Positions 41,532 through 49,397 of a DNA stretch of 64,000 nucleotides are shown piece after piece (the stretch's first letter is position 1; every line of letters begins with the position of its first letter). The stretch is from Mycobacterium gordonae (lineage in GTDB: Bacteria; Actinomycetota; Actinomycetes; Mycobacteriales; Mycobacteriaceae), in NCBI RefSeq assembly GCF_017086405.1, contig NZ_CP070973.1, positions 6,294,739 through 6,358,738 on the forward strand. Reading direction: 5' to 3'. The notes below the pieces were generated by a model. That model was not told the origin of the DNA. It did not search any database and was given only the letters and a program-made list of their open reading frames with translations. Made by a program: the position numbers and the translations under genes.

Positions 41532-42334
41532 ACAATCTCTATCGCGACCTGGCGCCGATCACCGAATCCGCCTGGGCTGAAATCGAACTGGAGGCGGCAC
41601 GGACGTTCAAGCGGCATATCGCCGGTCGCCGGGTCGTGGACGTCAGCGGGCCGGGCGGCCCGGTGACGGCGGCGGTCAGCACTGGCCGGCTGATCGACTT
41701 GGAGTCGCCCACCGACGGCGTGATCGCCCACCTACGCGACAGTCGCCCGCTGGTGCGGCTGCGCGTCCCGTTCACCCTGTCCCGCAACGAGATCGACGAC
41801 GTCGAGCGTGGCTCCAGCGACTCGGACTGGGAGCCGGTCAAGGTCGCCGCCAAGAAGCTGGCGTTTGTGGAAGACCGCGGCATCTTCGAGGGATATGCCC
41901 CGGCATCGATTCAGGGCATCCGCAGCTGTAGCTCGAACCCCCCCTTGACCTTGCCGGACGACCCCCGCCACATCCCGGACGTGATCACCCAGGCTTTGAC
42001 CGAGCTGCGGTTGGCCGGCGTCGACGGCCCGTACTCGGTGCTGCTGTCCGCCGATGCCTACACCAAGGTGAGCGAGACCACCGAACACGGTTATCCGATC
42101 CTCGAGCACCTCAACCGATTGGTCGACGGCGACATCATCTGGGCGCCGGCCATCGACGGCGCATTCGTGTTGACCACTCGCGGTGGTGATTTCGACTTGC
42201 AGCTGGGCACCGACGTGGCGATCGGTTATCTCAGTCACGACGCCGACACCGTGCACCTCTACCTGCAGGAGACGCTGACCTTCCTGTGCTACACCGCCGA
42301 GGCATCGGTCGCCCTCACTCCCCCCGGAGACTAG
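41528..42334 (+). CDS. enc: encapsulin shell protein (Cfp29, Rv0798c-like)
   Basis: 268 residues, HK97-fold family 1 encapsulin. Opening MNNLYRDLAPITESAWAEIELEA, the linocin-type LAFVEDRGIFEGY, then GPYSVLLSADAYTKVSETTEHGYPI and the C-terminal VAIGYLSHDADTVHLYLQETLTF. It self-assembles into a roughly 60-subunit shell that encloses DyP. The M. tuberculosis protein (CFP29) is a culture-filtrate antigen. An SDR gene starts 5 nt after the stop. Confidence 0.95.
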   Translation: MNNLYRDLAPITESAWAEIELEAARTFKRHIAGRRVVDVSGPGGPVTAAVSTGRLIDLESPTDGVIAHLRDSRPLVRLRVPFTLSRNEIDDVERGSSDSDWEPVKVAAKKLAFVEDRGIFEGYAPASIQGIRSCSSNPPLTLPDDPRHIPDVITQALTELRLAGVDGPYSVLLSADAYTKVSETTEHGYPILEHLNRLVDGDIIWAPAIDGAFVLTTRGGDFDLQLGTDVAIGYLSHDADTVHLYLQETLTFLCYTAEASVALTPPGD

Positions 42335-42338
42335 CGCC

Positions 42339-43076
42339 ATGACGACGTTCGCCGGCCATAGGGCGCTGGTCACCGGCGCCACGTCCGGAATCGGCCGCGC
42401 CATCGCACTGCAGCTCGCGCAGCGCGGCGCCGAGGTGGTGGTGCACGGGCGCAATGCGCAACGCGGCGCCGAAGTGGTGCGGGAGATCGAAAATAGCAGC
42501 GGCAAAGCGCGTTTCATCGCTGCCGAGCTGAACGATGCCGCGCAGGTGCGGCGACTGGCCGCCGAAGCGGGCGACGTCGACATCCTGATCAACAACGCCG
42601 GCGTCTTCATCTTCGGCGACACCGTCGACACCGACGACGCCGTCTTCGATGAACACGTGAACGTCAACATGCGCGCCCCGTATCTACTGGTGCAGACACT
42701 CGCACCCGGGATGGTCGGACGGGGCCACGGCGCGATCGTCAACATCAGCACGCTCGCCGCCTCGGCCCCCAAGCGCAAAGGCGGGATCTACGGTGCCACC
42801 AAAGCCGCCCTGGAGCTGTTGACCAAGGTGTGGGCGGACGAATTCGGCGAGTCCGGCGTCCGCGTCAACGCCGTGGCGGCCGGCCCCACCGACACACCGG
42901 GAACGGAGGGCATCCCTGACCTGCTGGAGAAGCTGGCCGGGGTCACCGCGCTGCGCCGCGTCGCCGATGCCGGCGAAATCGCCAGCGCGGTAGTATTTCT
43001 CGTCTCACCCGAGGCCAGCTACGTCAACGGCGCGATCTTCAACGTCACCGGCGGCGAGACCTCGTTCGCCCGATAG
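42339..43076 (+). CDS. short-chain dehydrogenase/reductase (SDR)
   Basis: 245 residues, classical SDR: NAD(P)-binding TGATSGIG, NNAG in ILINNAGVF, Ser in VNISTLAAS, YGATK catalytic Tyr/Lys, and the C-terminal VNGAIFNVTGG. The substrate is unknown. It begins 5 nt after the encapsulin stop with no promoter room, so it is probably the third gene of the nanocompartment operon; M. tuberculosis has IS1547 beyond this point instead. The C terminus has no encapsulin-targeting tail, so it is not obviously cargo. Confidence 0.88.
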   Translation: MTTFAGHRALVTGATSGIGRAIALQLAQRGAEVVVHGRNAQRGAEVVREIENSSGKARFIAAELNDAAQVRRLAAEAGDVDILINNAGVFIFGDTVDTDDAVFDEHVNVNMRAPYLLVQTLAPGMVGRGHGAIVNISTLAASAPKRKGGIYGATKAALELLTKVWADEFGESGVRVNAVAAGPTDTPGTEGIPDLLEKLAGVTALRRVADAGEIASAVVFLVSPEASYVNGAIFNVTGGETSFAR

Positions 43077-43081
43077 CCACC

Positions 43082-43725
43082 GGTCCAGCACCAGCTCGTT
43101 GTCGGGGAACGGCGGAGCAGATGAGCACCTCGCCCGACTCGGGCGGTTCCAGCGGCGGCCGGACATAGATCGTCAGTCCGGCCAGGACGTTGGTGGCACA
43201 CATGTGACACACTCCGATGCGGCATGAGAAACGCGTTGGCACGTCGCATGATTCGGAGTGTCCGGCACCCCCACCAGATAGGCGGTGCCAGTGCTCGGCT
43301 GGTCCAGTGCGGACACCTCCCGCCGGTGCAGGCGACTCCGCGCTTCGGTGTAGAACACACGCCGTATCGCCTGCGGCATGGCCGCGAGCAGATCCGTGAT
43401 CTCCGCGGCGAACACCTCGGTATCCGGAATCCGGATGGTGTGCAGAGCCGTCACTCCGTCTTGCTCAGCCAGCAAGTCGGTGAAGGATTGGTGCCATCCG
43501 GGACTCAACGCAGCGACGTCGACGATCTTGCGCAGTTGCCCGGTGTTGCGATCGGGTAGGTAAAGCAGCGCGTCGACGTCGGCCATGTCCGTCGCCGTCA
43601 ATGTTGAGTCGACGCACCACGAGCGACCCGTCGACCGGTGTCTTCCAGATTCCGGTGTGCACGGTCTTGTCATTCCATTGCACATCTTTGGGCATGCCCA
43701 CGTTGACTGAAATCAAGTTTCCCAT
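43082..43725 (-). pseudogene. relic of a MOSC - FNR-like reductase - 2Fe-2S ferredoxin fusion
   Basis: Three collinear fragments lie in different minus-strand frames: the MOSC N terminus (MGNLISVNVGMPKDVQ...RRLNIDGDG, about 43725-43590), the MOSC/FNR junction and part of the reductase (DALLYLPDRNTG...IVDVAALSPGWHQSFTDLLAEQ; EVFAAEITDLLAAMPQ, about 43590-43250), and the ferredoxin end (PTRFSCRIGVCHMCAT...EVLICSAVP, about 43240-43110) with three cluster Cys, then a further frame change before the LVLD end. An intact protein of this type has roughly 550-600 residues; about 200 are left, so large internal deletions and frameshifts have occurred. Confidence 0.8.
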
Positions 43726-43796
43726 CGGTGCCTCCTCGGCCGACGGCGAATCCGTCAAAACACTGAGACTAGTGCCGACGACTGCGGCGTGCATAA

Positions 43797-43812
43797 TGGG
43801 TTGTGCAACCCA
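43797..43812. promoter_or_regulatory. TGGG-N8-CCCA operator at the hydrolase promoter
   Basis: TGGG at 43797-43800 and CCCA at 43809-43812; here the arms extend to TGGGTTG/CAACCCA. The -10 hexamer CATAAT (43792-43797) ends on the first T of the operator. The same element recurs upstream of the tandem TetR gene and of the oxidoreductase operon. Confidence 0.75.
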
Positions 43813-43837
43813 AAATGCCCGTCCGAGGGAGCTCGCC

Positions 43838-44710
43838 ATGCCGACCGTCCACCATCGCTACGCCACCGTCGACGGCCACCGGCTGTTCTACCGCGAGGCC
43901 GGCGACCCGCGCTCACCCACAGTGGTTCTGCTGCACGGATTTCCAAGCAGTTCGTATATGTTCCGCAATCTCATTCCCGAGCTCGCCGACCAGTTCCACG
44001 TGGTGGCACCTGACCACCTGGGCTTCGGACTGTCCGACGCGCCGTCCGCCGACCAGTTCGACTACACCTTCGATGCACTCGCCGATGTGACCGCCGGACT
44101 GCTGAGCAACCTGGGCATCGACAGGTATGCGATGTACGTGCAGGACTACGGCGCACCTATCGGGTGGCGCCTGGCGCTGCGCCGCCCGTCTGCCGTCACC
44201 GCGATCATCAGCCAGAGCGGCAACGCGTATGACGCGGGCTTCGTCGAGAGCTTCTGGAAGACGATATGGGCGTATCAAGAGGACCCGAGTCCCGACAACG
44301 AAGCTGCGGTCCGACAGTTCCTCACGCTGGACGCCACCCGCTGGCAATACCTGACCGGCGTGCCCGACGAGACACTGGTCGATCCCGAATGCTGGCACCA
44401 CGATTTCGCGCTGATCTCCCGCCCCGGTAATGATCTGTTGCAGCTCAAGCTGTTTCGCGACTATGCGACCAACGCGCCGTTGTATCCGCGGCTGCATGAG
44501 TATTTCCGCACGTCGGAAGTTCCGTTGCTGGCGGTCTGGGGCCGGGGTGATGAGATATTCGGCCCGGCCGGCGCCACGGCCTTCCGCACGGATCTGCCGC
44601 ACGCCGAGATCCATCTGCTCGACGGCGGCCACTTCCTGTTGGAGTCGGCGCACGCCGAGGTTGCCGAGCTGAGCCGCACCTTCCTGGCCGGGAACCGCAT
44701 GGCCGCATGA
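43838..44710 (+). CDS. alpha/beta hydrolase with Asp nucleophile (epoxide hydrolase / haloalkane dehalogenase-like)
   Basis: 290 residues. Oxyanion-hole HGFPSS (33-38), nucleophile elbow VQDYGAPIG with Asp103, acid near AVWGRGDEIFG, and His265 in GGHFLLE. An Asp rather than Ser nucleophile points to epoxide-hydrolase or haloalkane-dehalogenase chemistry; a Tyr rather than the usual halide-binding Trp follows it, so true dehalogenase activity is uncertain. ATG 43838 has GAGGGAG upstream. Its promoter contains TGGG-N8-CCCA, so it probably belongs to the tandem TetR regulon. Confidence 0.85.
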   Translation: MPTVHHRYATVDGHRLFYREAGDPRSPTVVLLHGFPSSSYMFRNLIPELADQFHVVAPDHLGFGLSDAPSADQFDYTFDALADVTAGLLSNLGIDRYAMYVQDYGAPIGWRLALRRPSAVTAIISQSGNAYDAGFVESFWKTIWAYQEDPSPDNEAAVRQFLTLDATRWQYLTGVPDETLVDPECWHHDFALISRPGNDLLQLKLFRDYATNAPLYPRLHEYFRTSEVPLLAVWGRGDEIFGPAGATAFRTDLPHAEIHLLDGGHFLLESAHAEVAELSRTFLAGNRMAA

Positions 44711-44719
44711 CGCGACTAA

Positions 44720-44735
44720 TGGGCTGAATGTCCCA
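44720..44735. promoter_or_regulatory. TGGG-N8-CCCA operator at the tandem TetR promoter
   Basis: TGGG 44720-44723 and CCCA 44732-44735, arms extendable to ATGGG/CCCAT. The -10 ACTAAT (44715-44720) ends on its first T. It lies 33 bp before the regulator ATG, as expected for autorepression. Confidence 0.75.
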
Positions 44736-44768
44736 TAGCTCTCGGCGGTGGCGGGTTAGCCTGGCGCG

Positions 44769-46073
44769 ATGGCCGATTCGGACGCCGAGCAGCGGCTGAC
44801 CGCCAAGGGGCGCGCCACCCGCGACCGCATCGTGCTCGCCACCGCCGAGTTGATCGTCGCCGAGGGCCTGGCGGCGTTCAACATGGAGAACGTCCGCAAA
44901 GCCGCGTCGGTGAGCGGTTCCCAACTCGCACACTATTTCGCCGACAAGCGTGCGTTGATCCGGGCCGTCATCAGCCGACAAATCGGTGTCGTGCTGGACT
45001 TCCACCGCCAGCCAAAGCTGGGAAACCTGGACGCATTCGAGGATTACGAGCGCTGGGTTGACCTCAACATGCACTACCTGCGACGGATCGAGTACACCGG
45101 CACGCCCACCTATCACGCCCTTGCCGCCCAACTCGCCAAGTCCGATGACTCAACGCGCTTGGCCCTGGCCGCCGGGTATCAGCAGTGGATGAAGCTGTTC
45201 GAACAGGCGATCCAGCGGATGAAGGACAAGGGGACGCTGGTCGCCGACGTGCAGCCGCGCGCCCTGGCGTGGGTCATCGTGTGCGCTCATCAAGGGGGCG
45301 GCACCCTGGCCTTCACGTATCGGGCCGAGTGGCCGCACGCCGATGCGACGCGGTTCGCCGTCAACTATTTGCGCATGTTCGCCACCGACCCCGCCGAACG
45401 CGCGCCCCGCCCGGCCCCACGTCCCCGCATCACGGGCGCGTCGCCCCGGTCCGACGACCAGACCGCTGCCCAGCTCACCCGGAAGGGACTGGCCACCCGA
45501 TCCCGGATCGTCGACACTGCGGCCGCCCTCGTCTTCGAACGGGGAGTGGCCAACACCAGCATCGACCAGGTGCGCACCCGCGCGGGGGTGAGCGGATCGC
45601 AGATCACGCATTACTTTCGGGACAAACGCGATCTCATTCGCCAGGTCGTCGCCACCCGTCGCCGAGACGTGCGAACATTTCACACCCAGGCACGCGTGGG
45701 CGCGCTCGACACTGTAGATGCCTTGCGCGCCTGGGCCGACGCCTGCATGGCTGACGTGGACACCGTGTATCGACTCGGTGGGTGTGTGTACGGATCGTTG
45801 GCAGGTGAACTGATCGACGCGGACAGCGAGATCCATGCCGACGTCGCCCGTGGGTACGACGAGTGGATCGACATCTTCTCCACCGGGTTGGCTTCCATGC
45901 GCCGCCGGGGTGATCTGCGCTCCGAGGCCGACCCGCGACACCTGGCCGTGTCGCTGGTCGTCGCCCACCAGGGTGGGGCAATGCTCACCCATGCCACCGG
46001 TCGCGCAGAACCCATGCGTGCGGCACTCAACGCCGCCGTCGACTACGTGGGTTCCTTCGCCGACGGGCGCTGA
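44769..46073 (+). CDS. single-chain regulator with two complete TetR units
   Basis: 434 residues, twice the length of a TetR protein. Unit 1 (about 8-205) and unit 2 (about 234-430) each have a TetR helix-turn-helix and a C-terminal helical domain, joined by a Pro/Arg-rich linker (209-228). The recognition regions are nearly identical: VSGSQLAHYF.DKRALIR at 48-65 and VSGSQITHYF.DKRDLIR at 274-291, and even the C-terminal halves share a (V)(I/V)xAHQGG motif. It therefore looks like a covalent dimer able to read a symmetric site as one chain. The likely target is TGGG-N8-CCCA, found at its own promoter and at both flanking transcription units. Confidence 0.92.
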   Translation: MADSDAEQRLTAKGRATRDRIVLATAELIVAEGLAAFNMENVRKAASVSGSQLAHYFADKRALIRAVISRQIGVVLDFHRQPKLGNLDAFEDYERWVDLNMHYLRRIEYTGTPTYHALAAQLAKSDDSTRLALAAGYQQWMKLFEQAIQRMKDKGTLVADVQPRALAWVIVCAHQGGGTLAFTYRAEWPHADATRFAVNYLRMFATDPAERAPRPAPRPRITGASPRSDDQTAAQLTRKGLATRSRIVDTAAALVFERGVANTSIDQVRTRAGVSGSQITHYFRDKRDLIRQVVATRRRDVRTFHTQARVGALDTVDALRAWADACMADVDTVYRLGGCVYGSLAGELIDADSEIHADVARGYDEWIDIFSTGLASMRRRGDLRSEADPRHLAVSLVVAHQGGAMLTHATGRAEPMRAALNAAVDYVGSFADGR

Positions 46074-46096
46074 GCCATACCACCGCGTGCACAAAT

Positions 46097-46134
46097 TGGG
46101 ATGCTGGGCCCACAATAATGGGATACATCGCCCA
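46097..46134. promoter_or_regulatory. two TGGG-N8-CCCA operators in tandem at the oxidoreductase operon
   Basis: Sites at 46097-46112 and 46119-46134 start 22 bp apart, two helical turns on the same DNA face. The second overlaps the -10 AATAAT (46114-46119) and has arms AATGGG/CCCATT. The double site predicts tighter or cooperative repression of this operon. Confidence 0.75.
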
Positions 46135-46156
46135 TTGGTCTTGGGAGGGAGACACG

Positions 46157-47215
46157 ATGGACACCCTCACGCACGAATCCAGCCCACTACCGACGGCGCC
46201 AGCCGTGGTACGCGAGCAGCACAGTGAAACGACAATGCGGGCAATTATTTTGGAGGGCTTCGGTGGACTCGACAGTCTGGTCTACACCGACATACCCAAG
46301 CCACTGCCCAAAGATGGCGAGGTAGTCATCGAAGTCAAGGGTTTCGGCATCAACCACGCCGAGATGCACATGCGTCGCGGCGAATGGGCCGAGGCCGCTG
46401 AAGTGAGCGGCATCGAATGCGTCGGGATCGTCGATGCCTGCCCTGGTGGGGAGTTTCCGGTCGGCGCGAAGGTGGCGGCTTTGATGGGCGGCCTGGGGCG
46501 CACCGTCAATGGCAGCTACGCCGAGTACACCCGTGTGCGTGCCGAGAACGTCGCGCTGATCTCATCCGAGCTGCCGTGGTCGCAATTGGCGGCTCTGCCC
46601 GAAACATACGCGACAGCTTGGACCTGTCTGTTCCGCAACCTCGAGCTGACGGCTGGACAAACGTTGCTGCTACGCGGCGGGACTTCGTCTTTCGGCCAGG
46701 CAGCGCTGAAAATGGCGGTCACCGCCGGCGCCCTCGTCATCGCAACCACACGCAGCCCCAACCGCTTTCGGATGCTCGAGGCGCTGGGCGCTGCGCGCGT
46801 CGAGCTGGAGAGAACGGATCTGGCCGCTCACCTGCCGGAGTCCAAGCGGCTGGACGCCGTTCTGGACCTGGTGGGAAACAGCACCATCCTCGACTCTCTC
46901 GACATGCTGCGTCGCGGTGGCACCGCGTGCCTCGCCGGCTGGCTGGGTGGGCTGGAACCCACCGGCGATTTCAACCCGCTGCTGCGCATGGCCAGTGGTG
47001 TCAACCTGAACTTCTTCGGCAGCTTCGTGTTCGGCACTCCCGGCTTTCCGCTGTCTGACGTGCCCCTACAGCACATCACAAAACAGGTCGAGAACGGCGA
47101 GCTCGACGCGAGACCGTCCCGGGTTTTCGCCTTTGACGAGATTCACCAGGCACACCGCGTGATGGAGGCCGGTGCAGCCGGGGGGAAGATGGTGGTGGTG
47201 ATGGATCGCAAATGA
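46157..47215 (+). CDS. medium-chain dehydrogenase/reductase, quinone-oxidoreductase type
   Basis: 352 residues from ATG 46157, which has GGGAGGGA 7 nt upstream; an upstream ATG at 46118 lies inside the operator and is rejected. MDR fold: MRAIILEGFGGLDSLVYTDIP, VIEVKGFGINHAEMHMRRG, then the NADPH-binding TLLLRGGTSSFGQAALKMAV. It lacks the zinc-ligand pattern of alcohol dehydrogenases, so NADPH:quinone or enone reduction is likely. It is the first gene of a four-gene operon under two TGGG-N8-CCCA sites. Confidence 0.87.
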   Translation: MDTLTHESSPLPTAPAVVREQHSETTMRAIILEGFGGLDSLVYTDIPKPLPKDGEVVIEVKGFGINHAEMHMRRGEWAEAAEVSGIECVGIVDACPGGEFPVGAKVAALMGGLGRTVNGSYAEYTRVRAENVALISSELPWSQLAALPETYATAWTCLFRNLELTAGQTLLLRGGTSSFGQAALKMAVTAGALVIATTRSPNRFRMLEALGAARVELERTDLAAHLPESKRLDAVLDLVGNSTILDSLDMLRRGGTACLAGWLGGLEPTGDFNPLLRMASGVNLNFFGSFVFGTPGFPLSDVPLQHITKQVENGELDARPSRVFAFDEIHQAHRVMEAGAAGGKMVVVMDRK

Positions 47216-47231
47216 GGGTAGGAGCCTGACA

Positions 47232-47930
47232 GTGGCCGTACCACCCGTGCTGGTGTTCGACGTGAACGAGACGCTGCTCGATATCGAAGCCATGGCACCG
47301 CTGTTCGACGAACTGTTCGGTGATCGAAGAGTGTTGCGGGACTGGTTCAATCAGCTTGTCATGTACTCGATGACGGCGACGGTGTCCGGCCACTACGTCG
47401 ACTTCGCAACGCTGGGCGGCGGAGTGTTGCGGATGCTGGCCGACATCCATCAGGCGGACATCGCCGCCGACGCAGTCGAGCGCCTGGCCGCGAGCATGCG
47501 CACCATGCCCGCCTACCCCGACAGCGTGGACGGACTTACCCAGTTGCGCGACAACGGTTTTCGACTCGTGACCCTGACGAATTCGCCCCATCCGCCGGGT
47601 CAGCCGACTGCGCTGGAGAACGCCGGGCTCGCGGAACTCTTCGAAAGGCGGTTCACGGTCGATGCCTGCCACGCATTCAAGCCAGACCCGACGGTCTACC
47701 GGCGCGTGTGCGAGGAACTCGGCGTGGCGCCCGCCGACTGCCTGATGGTGGCGTCCCACGTGTGGGATCTGCTGGGTGCTCACCACGTAGGTTTCGGCAC
47801 GGCGCTGATCACCCGGCCGGGCAATGCCCCGCTGCCGGTCGAAGCGCTGCCGCAACCGGATTTCGTGGCCAGCGATCTGCACGAGCTGGCCCGCCGGCTG
47901 CCCCGCCCATCCCTGGAAGGATTCGAGTAG
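47232..47930 (+). CDS. haloacid dehalogenase type II (L-2-haloacid dehalogenase-like)
   Basis: 232 residues, HAD superfamily. Nucleophile Asp10 in VFDVNETLLD (the DxNET variant typical of haloacid dehalogenases rather than DxDGT phosphatases), motif II LTNSPH, Lys in HAFKPDP, and motif III VASHVWDLLGA. Type II enzymes hydrolyse 2-haloacids to hydroxyacids with inversion; the actual substrate is unproven. The start is GTG 47232. It shares one base with the following flavoprotein gene. Confidence 0.88.
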   Translation: MAVPPVLVFDVNETLLDIEAMAPLFDELFGDRRVLRDWFNQLVMYSMTATVSGHYVDFATLGGGVLRMLADIHQADIAADAVERLAASMRTMPAYPDSVDGLTQLRDNGFRLVTLTNSPHPPGQPTALENAGLAELFERRFTVDACHAFKPDPTVYRRVCEELGVAPADCLMVASHVWDLLGAHHVGFGTALITRPGNAPLPVEALPQPDFVASDLHELARRLPRPSLEGFE

Positions 47931-49381
47931 TGCCGGAAAGAGAATACGACGTGGTGGTGCTGGGGGCCGGTCCGGTCGGTCAGAACGCCGCCGACCGGGC
48001 CCGGGCCGCCGGACTGAGCGTCGCGGTGGTCGAGCGCGAGCTCGTCGGCGGCGAATGCTCGTACTGGGCCTGCGTTCCGAGCAAGGCGCTACTGCGCCCC
48101 GTCCTTGCCGTCGCCGACTCCCGTCGGGTGGACGGCGCGCGGGAGGCGGTCACCGGATCGATCGATCCCGCCGGTGTGTTCGGCCGCCGCAACCGCTATG
48201 TGAGCGACTGGGACGACACCGGCCAGGCCGACTGGGTGGACGGGATCGGCGCGACCCTGATCCGCGGCCACGGGCGTTTGGCCGGCCCCCGGCGCGTCGC
48301 GGTAGCCACCGCAAGCGGCGAAACGGTGACGCTGTCGGCGCGCCAGGCGGTCGTGGTCTGTACGGGAAGCCGCCCCGCACTGCCCGATCTGCCCGGCGTC
48401 GACGAAGCGAAGCCGTGGACCAATCGCCGCGCCACCGACAGCAGCTCGGTCCCACGCCGGCTCGCGATCGTCGGCGCCGGCGGGGTTGGCGTCGAAATGG
48501 CCACGGCCTGGCAAGGATTGGGCGCATCGGTGACCCTGCTTGTGCGAGGTTCCGCGCTGCTCGCCCGGATGGAACCTTTCGTCGGTGAATTCGTGGGCCG
48601 GGGACTTGCGGCGGCGGGAGTCGATGTGCGCGTGGGGGTCTCGGTTCGGGCGCTGAACAGACCCAACCCGAACGGCCCGGTGCGGTTGACGCTCGATGAC
48701 GAACGTGAGCTGGAGGTCGACGAAATCCTGTTCGCGACTGGCCGTTTGCCGCTGACCGACGACATCGGTTTGGAGTCGATCGGATTGACCCCGGGCAGTT
48801 GGCTCGACGTCGACGACACCTGTCGGGTGACCGCCGTCCAGGACGGCTGGCTCTACGCAGCCGGCGATGTCAATCACCGGGCGCTGCTGACCCACCAGGG
48901 GAAGTACCAGGCCCGCGTGGCCGGCGCGGCCATCGGCGCCCGCGCCGCCGGACGCCCGCTCGACACGGCGCCGTGGGGCGAGCACACAACCACCGCCGAC
49001 CATCACGCCGTGCCGCGGGCCTTCTTCACCGATCCAGAGGCGGCGGCCGTCGGACTGACCGCTGAGCAGGCTGCCCAGCAGGGCCGTCGTGCCAAGATCA
49101 TCGACGTCGAGATCGGTGACGTCGTCACTGGCGCCAAGCTGTTCGCCGACGGATACGCCGGCCGGGCCCGCATGGTGGTCGACGTGGATACCCGCCATGT
49201 GCTCGGTGTGACCCTGGTCGGCCCGGGTGTCACCGAGCTGCTGCACGCGGCCACCATCGCCGTCGCCGGGCAGGTGCCCGTCGAGCGGTTGTGGCACGCC
49301 GTACCGTGTTTTCCGACGATCAGCGAGCTGTGGCTGAGACTGCTTGAGGCGTATCGAGACTCGTTCATCACCGTGGTCTGA
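47930..49381 (+). CDS. pyridine nucleotide-disulphide oxidoreductase family flavoprotein (Rv0794c-like)
   Basis: 483 residues. FAD-binding VVVLGAGPVGQNAA, redox-active disulphide Cys43-x4-Cys48 (GGECSYWACVPSK), NAD(P)-binding LAIVGAGGVGVEMA, and an ATGRLPLTDD/YAAGDVN second FAD motif. The C-terminal catalytic His-Glu motif of this family (HPT.SE) reads CFPTISE, so the usual His base is replaced by Phe. It is therefore unlikely to be a standard lipoamide or mycothione reductase; an oxidoreductase with altered substrate is inferred. The GTG start overlaps the HAD stop (TAGTG). Confidence 0.87.
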   Translation: MPEREYDVVVLGAGPVGQNAADRARAAGLSVAVVERELVGGECSYWACVPSKALLRPVLAVADSRRVDGAREAVTGSIDPAGVFGRRNRYVSDWDDTGQADWVDGIGATLIRGHGRLAGPRRVAVATASGETVTLSARQAVVVCTGSRPALPDLPGVDEAKPWTNRRATDSSSVPRRLAIVGAGGVGVEMATAWQGLGASVTLLVRGSALLARMEPFVGEFVGRGLAAAGVDVRVGVSVRALNRPNPNGPVRLTLDDERELEVDEILFATGRLPLTDDIGLESIGLTPGSWLDVDDTCRVTAVQDGWLYAAGDVNHRALLTHQGKYQARVAGAAIGARAAGRPLDTAPWGEHTTTADHHAVPRAFFTDPEAAAVGLTAEQAAQQGRRAKIIDVEIGDVVTGAKLFADGYAGRARMVVDVDTRHVLGVTLVGPGVTELLHAATIAVAGQVPVERLWHAVPCFPTISELWLRLLEAYRDSFITVV

Positions 49382-49397
49382 CGAAAAGGAGTGCTGG

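Noticed and set aside
46118..46156. Earlier ATG (46118) for the MDR oxidoreductase
   Set aside because: It lies inside the operator/-10 region with no ribosome binding site; ATG 46157 has GGGAGGGA at good spacing.
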